Source: JANNNF01 sp963772935
GTDB lineage: Bacteria > Pseudomonadota > Alphaproteobacteria > Rhodobacterales > Rhodobacteraceae
Length of the DNA: 64,000 nt
Direction: 5' to 3'
NCBI GenBank assembly: GCA_963772935.1
Contig: CAVYZK010000009.1
Span: 682,001 to 746,000, forward strand
Part shown: positions 42,302 through 50,438 of the stretch, piece by piece
How the letters are laid out: every line of letters begins with the position of its first letter
How positions within the stretch are numbered: position 1 is the first letter of the stretch
The notes under the pieces: model-generated
What the model saw: the letters and a program-made list of their open reading frames with translations, nothing else
What the model was told of the DNA's origin: nothing
Database searches by the model: none
Translations under genes and position numbers: made by a program

Positions 42302-42428
42302 GGTTGAAAGACCCTGGGGTTTCACACCCCCAGCCCGGCCAAGGCCGGGCGTTCTTCGTTAAAATCTTCCACTGGAAGATTTTTCATCTCTCATCACCCC
42401 GTGGGATATTTGTGCGAAGAGGATGAGG
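42302..42428. repeat. three consecutive hairpins plus GTGGGATATTT element between coxD and coxE
   Basis: Reading the plus strand: CTGGGG/CCCCAG arms (42314-42333), GCCCGGCC-AA-GGCCGGGC (42334-42351), an eleven-base-pair arm pair AAAATCTTCCA/TGGAAGATTTT (42361-42383) with a one-base gap, then GTGGGATATTTGTGCGAAGA and GGATGA. The outer parts match the element at 29343-29398, as if about 65 bases with two extra hairpins were inserted into a shorter copy. It lies inside an apparent operon on the minus strand and could terminate or stabilise the coxD message. Confidence 0.7.
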
Positions 42429-43341
42429 TCAGGCGGGGGCAAGTTCGCGTGCGGACTTCATCGAGCAGGCGCTTGGCGTCGGAGCCTTGGATTTTCTGGA
42501 TATCGTCCTGGTATTTCAGGATGGCCCCCAAGGTGTCGGCGATCACCTCGGGCGACAGGCTGATGGCATCCAGTGCCAGCAGGCATTTGGCCCAGTCGAT
42601 GGTTTCGGCGACGCCCGGTTTCTTGAACAGGTCTTCGCGGCGCAGGCGCTGGACGAAGGCCACCACCTCGCGGCTGAGGGTTTCTTGTGCCTCGGGCGCG
42701 CGGGCGTTCAGGATTTGCAGTTCGCGGGCGAAGTCGGGGTAATCGACCCAGTGGTACAGGCAGCGGCGTTTCAGCGCGTCATGCACTTCGCGGGTGCGGT
42801 TGGAGGTCAGGATCACGATGGGGGGTTCGGGGGCCTTGATGGTGCCAAGTTCGGGGATGGTGACCTGAAAGTCGGAGAGGGCTTCGAGCAGAAAGGCCTC
42901 GAAGGGTTCATCGGTGCGGTCCAGCTCGTCAATCAGCAGGACGGGCGCGCCGCCGGGTTGCGGGCGCATCGCGGCCAGCAGGGGGCGTTCGATCAGGTAG
43001 TCTTCGGAAAAGAGGTTGGCTTTCAGCGTCTGCGCGTCGGTCGCACCCGTGGCTTCGGCGGTGCGGATGGCGATCATCTGGGCGGCGAAGTTCCATTCGG
43101 CTACGGCGGACGCGGCATCGAGGCCTTCATAACATTGCAGCCGGATCAGGCGGCGGCCAAGGGCGGTCGCAATGGCCTTGGCGATTTCGGTCTTGCCGAC
43201 CCCGGCCTCGCCTTCCAGAAACAGCGGGCGACCAAGGCGCAAGCTGAGGAACACCACCGTCGCAAGGGCGCGCGAGGCGACATAGCCTTGATCCGCCAGA
43301 AGGGTTTCGACGCCACTGATGCTGGTTGGAATGGGGGTCAC
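42429..43341 (-). CDS. coxD: MoxR-family AAA ATPase, CoxD type, C-terminal frame break
   Basis: MoxR ATPases remodel metalloenzyme maturation targets with a VWA partner. Walker A is LFLEGEAGVGKTEIAKAIA, Walker B VLLIDELDRTDEPFEAFLLE, and the sensor region PPIVILTSNRTREVHDALKR. The GTG start at 43341 has AGGAG six bases upstream. The open frame continues to 42394, but its last codons (SSSSHKYPTG) are encoded by the intergenic repeat and are not family-like. Dropping one base near 42450 gives SARELAPA and a stop at 42429, just before the repeat. I take 42429 as the real end (about 303 residues). Confidence 0.88.
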
Positions 43342-43423
43342 GTCATGCTCCTGGCCGGTGGCGCGATGCTGACCGGGCGGGGCGGCGGGGTCAAGCGGCG
43401 ATGGGGGACATGCGACCAAGGCA

Positions 43424-44306
43424 TTAGGCGACCTCGGATTGTAGCCAGTCGCGGAAGGATGCCAGCGGCGCGCGGAGGGGGCGGTCGCGGGGCCAGACGA
43501 GGGAGTAGCTGCCAAGGGCGGGTACGGGGGGGCCGAAGATGGGGATCAGGCGACCTGCGGCAAGATCGGCCTCGATCAGGAACACCGGGATCAGGGCGAG
43601 GCCAAGCCCGTGAATCGCAGCTTGGGTCAGGGTGGCGAACTGGTCGAACAGCATGCCCGGGGGGCGTTGGCCCGGCAGCCCGTGATGGGCCAGCCAGCGG
43701 CCCCAATCGCCAGTGCGGCTTTCCAGTTGCAGCAGGGGGTGGGTCAGGATGTCAGAGGCCTGCGCCAGCGGATGTGCAAGGAATGTGGGGGCGGCGACGG
43801 CCAGCACTTCTTCGTCCATGAGTTTCAGGCCTTGGGTGCCCGGCCATTCCTGCCGCCCGTAATGGATGGCCGCGTCAAAGCGGCTGCCCGTGAAATCGAA
43901 GGGTTTCAGCCGGGTAGACAGGTTCAGCGTCACCTCGGGGTGCAGGGCGGTAAAGCGGGTCAGGCGCGGGGTCAGCCAGTGCATCCCGAAGGCTGGCAGG
44001 ATGGCAAGGTTCAGGGTGCCGCCCTTGGGATTGGCCCGCAGGGTCAGCGAGGCGGATGCCAATGTTTGCAGGGCTTTACGCACATCCTCGACATAATCCA
44101 CCGCAGCGGGGGTCAGGGTCAGACGCTGCTTTTCGCGCGTAATCAGCGCCACGCCCAACTGCGCCTCCAGCACCTGCAACTGGCGGCTGATGGCGCCTTG
44201 GGTCAGCGCCAGTTCCTGCCGCCGCAGCCGAGGCGGTGCCAAGCCTCGCCACAGCCTCCAGCGCCAGCAGGGCGGGGATCGAGGGCAGATAGCGGCGGGG
44301 CAGCAT
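43424..44306 (-). CDS. LysR-family regulator, one frameshift
   Basis: This is a regulator of the GcvA-like LysR group, divergent from glutaryl-CoA dehydrogenase. The N-terminus begins MLPRRYLPSIPALLALEAVA; after the break, LALTQGAISRQLQVLEAQLG completes the helix-turn-helix. The effector-binding domain follows (GGTLNLAILPAFGMHWLTPR, LNLSTRLKPFDFTGSRFDAA, GLGLALIPVFLIEADLAAGR). The frame changes near 44219-44224 (extra base in GCGGCGGCAGG); correction gives 293 residues, normal size. A 17-bp palindrome abuts its start codon, fitting autoregulation and control of gcdH. Confidence 0.88.
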
Positions 44307-44323
44307 TATGAGCTTTCCTCATA
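44307..44323. promoter_or_regulatory. candidate LysR operator, TATGAG-CTTTC-CTCATA
   Basis: This perfect 17-base inverted repeat contains the T-N11-A pattern of LysR sites. It lies directly against the lysR ATG and 78 bases before the gcdH ATG, in a 94-base divergent gap. Occupancy would block lysR and could activate gcdH; that role is inferred from the arrangement. Confidence 0.6.
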
Positions 44324-44400
44324 GGGGAGCGAAGGACTTTCGATAGCGCGGCCCGGCCTTTTATGCAATCCTGCCAGCCAACCCGGACAGGAGACTTGCC

Positions 44401-45619
44401 ATGAAAGACGCCACGCTGAAGGCCAAGGATGCCCCCGATCTGGGGCGGTTTGACTGGGAAGACCCCTTCCGCATGGAAGATCAGTTGACCGAGGAAGAAC
44501 GTATGTTGCGCGATGGCGCGCGGGCCTATGCGCAGGAAAAGCTGCAACCCCGCGTCATTGCCGCCTACCGTGAGGAATCCACCGACCCCGCGATTTTCCG
44601 TGAAATGGGTGAGATGGGCCTGCTCGGCCTGACCATCCCCGAGGAATACGGCGGGCTGGGCGCGTCTTATGTGGCCTACGGTCTGGTCGCGCGGGAAGTG
44701 GAGCGGGTGGATTCGGGCTATCGGTCCATGATGTCGGTGCAATCGTCTTTGGTGATGTACCCGATCTATGCCTACGGGACCGAGGCGCAGCGGCACAAGT
44801 ATCTGCCGAAATTGGCCAGCGGCGAGTGGATCGGTTGCTTTGGTCTGACCGAACCGGATGCGGGGTCGGACCCGTCGGGGATGAAGACCGTCGCGAAAAA
44901 GACCGCCAATGGCTATGTCCTGAACGGGGCCAAGATGTGGATCTCCAACGCGCCGATCGCGGATGTGTTCGTGGTCTGGGCGAAGTCAGAGGCGCATGGT
45001 GGCAAGATCAAGGGCTTTGTGCTGGAAAAGGGCATGAAGGGGCTGTCGGCACCCAAGGTCGGGGGCAAACTGTCGCTGCGCGCCAGCATCACGGGTGAGA
45101 TCGTGATGGCGGATGTCGAGGTGTCCGAGGATGCCCTGCTGCCGAATGTCGAGGGGCTGAAGGGGCCGTTTGGCTGCCTCAACCGCGCACGCTATGGCAT
45201 TAGCTGGGGCGTGATGGGGGCGGCGGAGTTTTGTCTGCACGCGTCGCGCCAATATGGGCTGGACCGCAAGCAGTTTGGCAAACCCTTGGCGCAGACGCAG
45301 TTGTTTCAGTTGAAACTGGCCAACATGATGACCGAGATTTCACTGGGCTTGCAGGCGTCCTTGCGCGTCGGGCGGTTGATGGACGAGGCCAATGCCGCGC
45401 CCGAGATGATCAGCATCATCAAGCGCAACAACTGTGGCAAGGCGCTGGATGCAGCGCGCCTGTCGCGGGATATGCATGGCGGCAACGGCATTCAGGAAGA
45501 TTACCAGATCATGCGGCATATGGTGAACCTGGAGACGGTGAACACCTATGAAGGCACGCATGATGTGCATGCGCTGATCCTTGGGCCGGGCGATCACCGG
45601 GTTGCAGGCGTTTTTCTAG
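44401..45619 (+). CDS. gcdH: glutaryl-CoA dehydrogenase, C-terminal frame break
   Basis: GcdH oxidises and decarboxylates glutaryl-CoA to crotonyl-CoA in lysine/tryptophan breakdown. It is an FAD acyl-CoA dehydrogenase. The glutaryl-specific region VDSGYRSMMSVQSSLVMYP is present, with FAD motif CFGLTEPDAGSDPSGM and the catalytic Glu in VNTYEGTHDVHALIL. The open frame ends HRVAGVFLGEDGQIAHPT at 45651, unlike the family. One extra base near 45584-45590 (GGGCCGGGCG) explains it: without it the end reads LGRAITGLQAFF with stop TAG at 45617-45619 (405 residues), the normal GcdH C-terminus. AGGAG lies seven bases before the ATG. Confidence 0.93.
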
Positions 45620-45624
45620 GGGAA

Positions 45625-45673
45625 GATGGGCAGATTGCCCATCCTACGTAGGATGGGCGATTCCGCCCATCCT
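45625..45673. repeat. four-arm GATGGGC/GCCCATC palindrome cluster
   Basis: After gcdH the arms alternate: GATGGGC, GCCCATCC, GGATGGGC, GCCCATCC. The central pair (45637-45658) is a perfect 22-base palindrome around TACGTA, and GGATGGGCG/CGCCCATCC (45651-45672) forms an alternative hairpin. It sits between convergent gcdH and a glycosyltransferase gene. It can fold in more than one way and may be a dispersed palindromic element or terminator. Confidence 0.65.
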
Positions 45674-45701
45674 GATAACCGCCCCGCACCCGATAACCGC
45701 A

Positions 45702-46575
45702 TCAATCGTCGGTATCATCATCCGCGCCAAAGCCCGGATCGCCGGGTTTCAGCGGAATCGGGCGCCAGACGCGGATCAATGCCGTGTTTCTTCAGCAACT
45801 GCCCGATCAGCCCGCGCGGGCGCGGGATGCCGCCGGGTTCGTTGCTGACGATACGGCGGCGCATCCGGCGACCGTAGAAGTGGATCGAGAACGTCTCATC
45901 CTTCACATATTCCGACGCATCGAAGGCAGGCCGCAGCATCAGGCGGCGTTCCTTGTAGGGGAACGGGTATAGCCCGACGGTCGGCAGCGCGTATTTCACT
46001 TCGCCGGTCTGGTGCAGGAAATGGGTGATCGCATGCGGCCCCCAGACCCCCCATGGCTGTTCACTCGCATGGATCGGGTCGCCCGCCGCCATGCGGTCGT
46101 GCAGTTCCTTGGTGTACTCCTCATCATACCAGGTCGGCATCGCAAAGGCGTCTGAGGTGAAGTCCAGCAGGGCGGCCAAAGTCTCACTGTCTTTCGGAAA
46201 GCCCAAAACCCCGCCGTTGACGTGCTTTTTCGACTCCCAGCCGTAGAAATGGCCGTTTGGCGTGGTGAAGGGTTTGACGCAATAGGCATCGGTATCAGCC
46301 CAGATCGTGCGGTCCAGTTTGGCCAGCATGTGATAGCGGAACAGATCGGAATGCAGTGCCGGGCTGCCGGTGCGTTCGTGTTTCAGAAAGCCCTTAAGCG
46401 GCAGAATGTCATTCGCATCAGCCACTTGTACGCCGGATGGCACGTTCGGCACATCCTCATAGGTATACAGCACCGTGTGGTGGCCCTGATGCACGAAGGA
46501 CACCAGACACAACTGTTCCAGAAAACTGAGCGGCCCGCCGATCCACAGGGCGGCGATCTGATATTCGGGGGTCAT
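45702..46575 (-). CDS. glycosyltransferase (DxD sugar-binding, GT32-like), C-terminal frame break
   Basis: This is a probable cytoplasmic sugar transferase. It starts MTPEYQIAALWIGGPLSFLE; the acceptor/donor segment reads GSPALHSDLFRYHMLAKLDR, then TIWADTDAYCVKPFTTPNG with the DxD metal/sugar-nucleotide motif, and GGVLGFPKDSETLAALLDF. The open frame ends at 45718 with an odd tail; dropping one base near 45771-45777 (GCGGATC) gives RVWRPIPLKPGDPGFG and the acidic end ADDDTDD with stop at 45702, more protein-like (about 290 residues). It is divergent from the larger glycosyltransferase at 46803. The sugar and acceptor are unknown. Confidence 0.8.
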
Positions 46576-46802
46576 GGCGGTGGTCCTGTCGGTTTGCCCC
46601 CGGTTTGTCCCGAAGGTCTGCACCTGCAGTCTATGGTGCAAGGGAGGGCCTGCGAAAGAGGGGGGCCTGCGTTTTTTGGCACCCTGTTCCGCGATGCAAC
46701 AGTTGGATTTGCCCCTGCCTCGACGCTTGGCCATCTGGGCTTACCTGTGCTAGCACTGGGGACGCAAGGGTGGCAGCAGACTGCCCGCAAAGGGCAGCAC
46801 CT

Positions 46803-49055
46803 ATGGCGAAAACCAAAACCTCTCCGCTGATCCACCTGACCCTGCCTGCGCGGGTGCTGGACGTGCCGGGATTGGGCAATTCCCTCGGCGGAGTGGCCTG
46901 CGGCGATGGCCGGGTAAGGCTGTTTCTGGGGATGGGCACCGATGCGGCCGCGATCCTGCCCGCTGGGTTTGAAGAAGCGCGCGAGATTTCAGGCGGGCTG
47001 ATGCTGGTGACCCCGGGCCGCGCGGGGCCGTTCAGGCTTAGCCTTGCGGACGGCGGGGCGGTGGTGCTGGAGGTGATCGCAGCACAGACGGCGGGCTTTG
47101 CGGGGCGCAATGTGATGCTGATCGCGCGGGTCGAGGAATCTGCGGCGCAGGTGGCCGAAGGGCTGATCTACCACGCCCGCCACCATGGCGCCGATGCGGC
47201 GCTGGTGATCAACCGGGTGCCGGGTGACGATCCTGCGGGGTTTGCCATGGCGCTTGGTGCGGCGGTTGGTTCGGCCTTGGCCGTGACCGTGCTGGATATT
47301 CCGGTCCCCACCGGCAAGCCCGACACAGGCCCCGAAACTCACCCCTATCTCGCCCCCGACGCCCCCGGCAAAGACCGGATGGAGGTGCCAAGCCCCGACC
47401 CATGGCGTGCGCCGCTTGGTGAAGGGGTGCTGTATGAGGCGCTGAAGTGGCTGTACCTGTCGGACGCCCGCGCCGTGGTGCAACTGGAGGCGATTGATCT
47501 GCTGGCCCCTTTGGCGGAGGGCGCGCCATCTGTCTTTGACCGCGCCGTGGCAGAGGGGGTGGTGCCGCTGAACGGAACCCGCATCTACCCATGGCGGGTG
47601 CGCGATGCTGGCGAGGCGCGGTTTGGCGACCATATCTGCCGCCAGTTTGATGCGACACGCGGGTCGGCCCGCTGGGCGGTGGCCCCGGTCAAGGCAGGCC
47701 TCAAGAACACCTGGCGGCAAACCCGCATCGCCCATGCCGGGGCAAAGACCACCCCTGCCCCGTTCCTGCGCGCCATGGCGCTGCGGGTGGGCGGGCGGTC
47801 GAGTGCGGAACTGGCCCCGAAGACCAGCCTGATCGAAGACGCGGGTCTGATGGCGCTGTCGCAGGGGGTGTTCGGCCACAAACCCGTGCGCCCCCCGGCA
47901 TCGAAGCCCAGCAAGCCGCGAGGCCCCGCATCGGGTGCGGGGCGGACGGCGATTGTGACCACGATGAAGAACGAAGGGCCGTTCATTCTGGAATGGATCG
48001 CCTATCACCGGGTGATCGGGGTGGATGATTTCCTGATCTACACCAATGACTGCACCGATGGCACCGATACCATGCTGCAGATGATGCAGACCAAGGGCCT
48101 GTGCCAATGGCGCGAAAACCCGTTCAAGGACACCGGGTTGAAACCACAGCATGCCGCCCTGCAAGCGGCAGAATCCGAACCCATGATGCGCGATTGCGCC
48201 TGGGGTATCTGCATGGATGTGGATGAATTCATTGACATCAAGATCGGCGATGGCACGCTGGCGGCGCTGTATTCGGCCATGGGCGAGGCCAATATGATCA
48301 GCCTGACATGGCGGCTGTTTGGCAATGCCGAGGTGCATGCCTATGCCGACGATCTGCTGATCCGCCAGTTCACCCGCTGCGCGCCCGAGGTGATCCGCAA
48401 ACCGCATCAGGCCTGGGGCTTCAAGACCCTGTTCCGCAATATCGACATCTACAAGAAACTGGGGGTGCATCGGCCCAAGGGGCTGAAGCCCGACCTGTGG
48501 CAGGATGTGCGCTGGCTGAACGGGTCGGGGCAGGCCTTGCCGAAGGAGATGTTCCGCAACGGCTGGCGGTCCACGCTGGAGACCTATGGCTACGACTGGG
48601 TGCAGTTGAACCACTATGCCGTGCGGTCGGCGGAATCGTTTCTGGTGAAACGCGACAGGGGCCGGGTCAACCATGTGGACCGCGATCAAGGGCTGAACTA
48701 CTGGTTCCGCATGAACCATAATCTGGAGGCCGAGACCTCGATCCAGCGGATGATCCCGCAGGTGGAGGCAGAGATGGCCCGCCTGCTGGCCGACCCCGAC
48801 ATTGCCGCAGCCCACGCCCATTCGGTCGCCTGCCACCGCGCCAAGATTGCCGAGTTGATGCAGACCGAAACCTACCAGCGCTTTTATGGCGAGTTGACGG
48901 GCGCGCGGATGGAAAAGCTGTGCCGGATGCAGCAGCATTTCGGATCGGCAGTGTTTGCGGCTGGGCCGGGGGTTATTCCGGCGGATTTGCATGAAGGCGA
49001 CCACGCGCCGGATTTCTTTTTCACCGTCGAATTTGAGGGCGAGGCAGAGCATTGA
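46803..49055 (+). CDS. two-domain glycosyltransferase: degenerate N-terminal copy plus active C-terminal domain
   Basis: This 750-residue protein ends in a GT2/GT92-like domain (from about residue 380): AIVTTMKNEGPFILEWIAYH, FLIYTNDCTDGTDTMLQMM, ICMDVDEFIDIKIGDG (DxD-type at about 470) and AWGFKTLFRNIDIYKKLGVH. The first 350 residues have no obvious family, but they run parallel to the second half: MLIARVEESAAQVAEGLIYH, ADAALVINRVPGDD, DARAVVQLEAIDLL in place of the DVDEF region, then VVPLNGTRIYPWRV and GDHICRQFDATRGSARW. I infer an internal duplication whose N-terminal copy lost its catalytic acids. The next gene is a single-domain paralogue. No signal or membrane segment is seen. Confidence 0.85.
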   Translation: MAKTKTSPLIHLTLPARVLDVPGLGNSLGGVACGDGRVRLFLGMGTDAAAILPAGFEEAREISGGLMLVTPGRAGPFRLSLADGGAVVLEVIAAQTAGFAGRNVMLIARVEESAAQVAEGLIYHARHHGADAALVINRVPGDDPAGFAMALGAAVGSALAVTVLDIPVPTGKPDTGPETHPYLAPDAPGKDRMEVPSPDPWRAPLGEGVLYEALKWLYLSDARAVVQLEAIDLLAPLAEGAPSVFDRAVAEGVVPLNGTRIYPWRVRDAGEARFGDHICRQFDATRGSARWAVAPVKAGLKNTWRQTRIAHAGAKTTPAPFLRAMALRVGGRSSAELAPKTSLIEDAGLMALSQGVFGHKPVRPPASKPSKPRGPASGAGRTAIVTTMKNEGPFILEWIAYHRVIGVDDFLIYTNDCTDGTDTMLQMMQTKGLCQWRENPFKDTGLKPQHAALQAAESEPMMRDCAWGICMDVDEFIDIKIGDGTLAALYSAMGEANMISLTWRLFGNAEVHAYADDLLIRQFTRCAPEVIRKPHQAWGFKTLFRNIDIYKKLGVHRPKGLKPDLWQDVRWLNGSGQALPKEMFRNGWRSTLETYGYDWVQLNHYAVRSAESFLVKRDRGRVNHVDRDQGLNYWFRMNHNLEAETSIQRMIPQVEAEMARLLADPDIAAAHAHSVACHRAKIAELMQTETYQRFYGELTGARMEKLCRMQQHFGSAVFAAGPGVIPADLHEGDHAPDFFFTVEFEGEAEH

Positions 49056-49081
49056 CGCGCGCGCAGCGCCCTGAGGGGGCT

Positions 49082-49103
49082 AAAAATTTGGCCGCAAATT
49101 TTT
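49082..49103 (+). terminator. hairpin after the two-domain glycosyltransferase
   Basis: AAAAATTTG (49082-49090) pairs perfectly with CAAATTTTT (49095-49103) around GCCG, 27 bases after the stop. The T-rich descending arm makes it terminator-like, though the stem is AT-rich. Confidence 0.5.
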
Positions 49104-49160
49104 GGGGCGGTTGCAGCGGGGTGCGGGGTTTTATGCGCTGTTCATGTGACATGGACGGGT

Positions 49161-49195
49161 GCCTCCGGCGGGGATATTTGGGCCAGAATGAAATC
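49161..49195 (+). repeat. intergenic GCCTCCGGCGGG/GATATTT element, copy 6
   Basis: GCCTCCGGCGGGGATATTT is followed by GGGCCAGAATGAAATC. The AGAATGAAA part ends 16 bases before the ATG of the next gene, nearly the same spacing (17) as in the copy before pyrE. This suggests a shared leader or promoter module. Confidence 0.65.
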
Positions 49196-49209
49196 ATGAG
49201 GATGGTCTG

Positions 49210-50238
49210 ATGCGGGCGGTGGCGGTGCTGACGGTGCGCAACGAAGGGTCGTTTCTGCTTGAATGGCTGGCGCATCACCGGGCCTGCGGGTTCAGCGATT
49301 TTCTGGTGTTTTCCAACGATTGCACCGATGGCACCGATCTGATGCTGGACCGTCTGGCCGCCATGGGCTGGCTGACCCATATCCGCAACCAAGGCCCGCA
49401 TCCCGAAGGCCCGCAATGGGCGGCGCTGAAGGCGGCGGACCGGCACCCTTTGGTGCGGGGGGCGGATTGGTTGCTGTTTCTGGATATTGACGAGTTCGTC
49501 AACGTCCATGTCGGCGACCGCACCCTGACCGCCCTGCTGGCCGCCCTGCCCCGCGCGACGGCCATTCCGCTGACATGGCGGTTGTTCGGCAATGCAGGTG
49601 TGATCGGGATTGCCGATCAGCCCGTGACCGAAACCTTCACCCGTGCCGCCCCTGCCGTGCTGCACTGGCCGTGGCGGGCGGCATTGTTCAAGACCTTGTT
49701 TGCCAATGACGGCAGCTATGCCAAGCTGGGGGTGCATCGCCCCCGCAGCCCGCAGGGGGGGGCCACGCAGGCGGTCTGGGTCGATGGATCGGGGCGCGAT
49801 CTGCCAGAGGCCTATAAAACAGGGCGCATCTTTTCGCCCTTTGGGCAGGACAATTACGGGCTGGTGCAGTTGAACCACTACGCGCTTGGCAGCATGGAAG
49901 GCTACCTTGTGAAATGCGACCGGGGCCGGGCCAACCGGGATGCACAGGCTTTTGACATGAGCTATTGGGTCGAGCGGAATTTCTGCGACGTCGAAGACCG
50001 CTCGGTGCAGCGGCTGGACAGCCGGGGTTTGCGGGCAGAGTTGCTGGGCGATGCTATCTTGGGGCCGTTGCACCATGCGGCGGTGTTGTGGCGGCAGGCG
50101 CGGTTTGCCACGCTGATGCGCGAAGAACCCTGGCGGGCGCTGTTTGGCCGCTTGCTGATGACCCCGCCTGCGCGGGCATTGACCCCGGAACAGGCACGGC
50201 TGATCTGGCACCATGGCGTTCAACCTATGGCAGAATAG
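49210..50238 (+). CDS. glycosyltransferase, GT2/GT92-like
   Basis: This is a single-domain 342-residue paralogue of the C-terminal half of the previous gene. Matching segments: VAVLTVRNEGSFLLEWLAHH, FLVFSNDCTDGTDLMLDRLA, WLLFLDIDEFVNVHVGDRTL (DxDEF), IPLTWRLFGNAGVIGIADQP, ALFKTLFANDGSYAKLGVHR and GLVQLNHYALGSMEGYLVKC. A GAGG lies eight bases before ATG 49210. The close likeness to its neighbour suggests tandem duplication and action on the same glycan. Substrates are unknown. Confidence 0.88.
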   Translation: MRAVAVLTVRNEGSFLLEWLAHHRACGFSDFLVFSNDCTDGTDLMLDRLAAMGWLTHIRNQGPHPEGPQWAALKAADRHPLVRGADWLLFLDIDEFVNVHVGDRTLTALLAALPRATAIPLTWRLFGNAGVIGIADQPVTETFTRAAPAVLHWPWRAALFKTLFANDGSYAKLGVHRPRSPQGGATQAVWVDGSGRDLPEAYKTGRIFSPFGQDNYGLVQLNHYALGSMEGYLVKCDRGRANRDAQAFDMSYWVERNFCDVEDRSVQRLDSRGLRAELLGDAILGPLHHAAVLWRQARFATLMREEPWRALFGRLLMTPPARALTPEQARLIWHHGVQPMAE

Positions 50239-50438
50239 CGTGCAAATTCAATGCGACTGATGGCGCAGGGGAAACAGCGACATTTGATTGTTGACAAAAT
50301 CCAGTCTGACCCTGCACCTTCCTTGCTTGATGCAGGGCATCAGTTGCGCGACAATCGGGTGGAGCAGCGCCAGCCCAAAGGACAACCCGCACCGTCCCCT
50401 GACAATGCCCGGAAAGCCCATTGTGAGTGAAAATCGTC

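Noticed and set aside
42394..42428. C-terminal SSSSHKYPTG extension of the MoxR ATPase
   Set aside because: These codons are encoded by the intergenic GTGGGATATTT element, which occurs outside genes elsewhere, and the alternative frame gives a family-like end before it.
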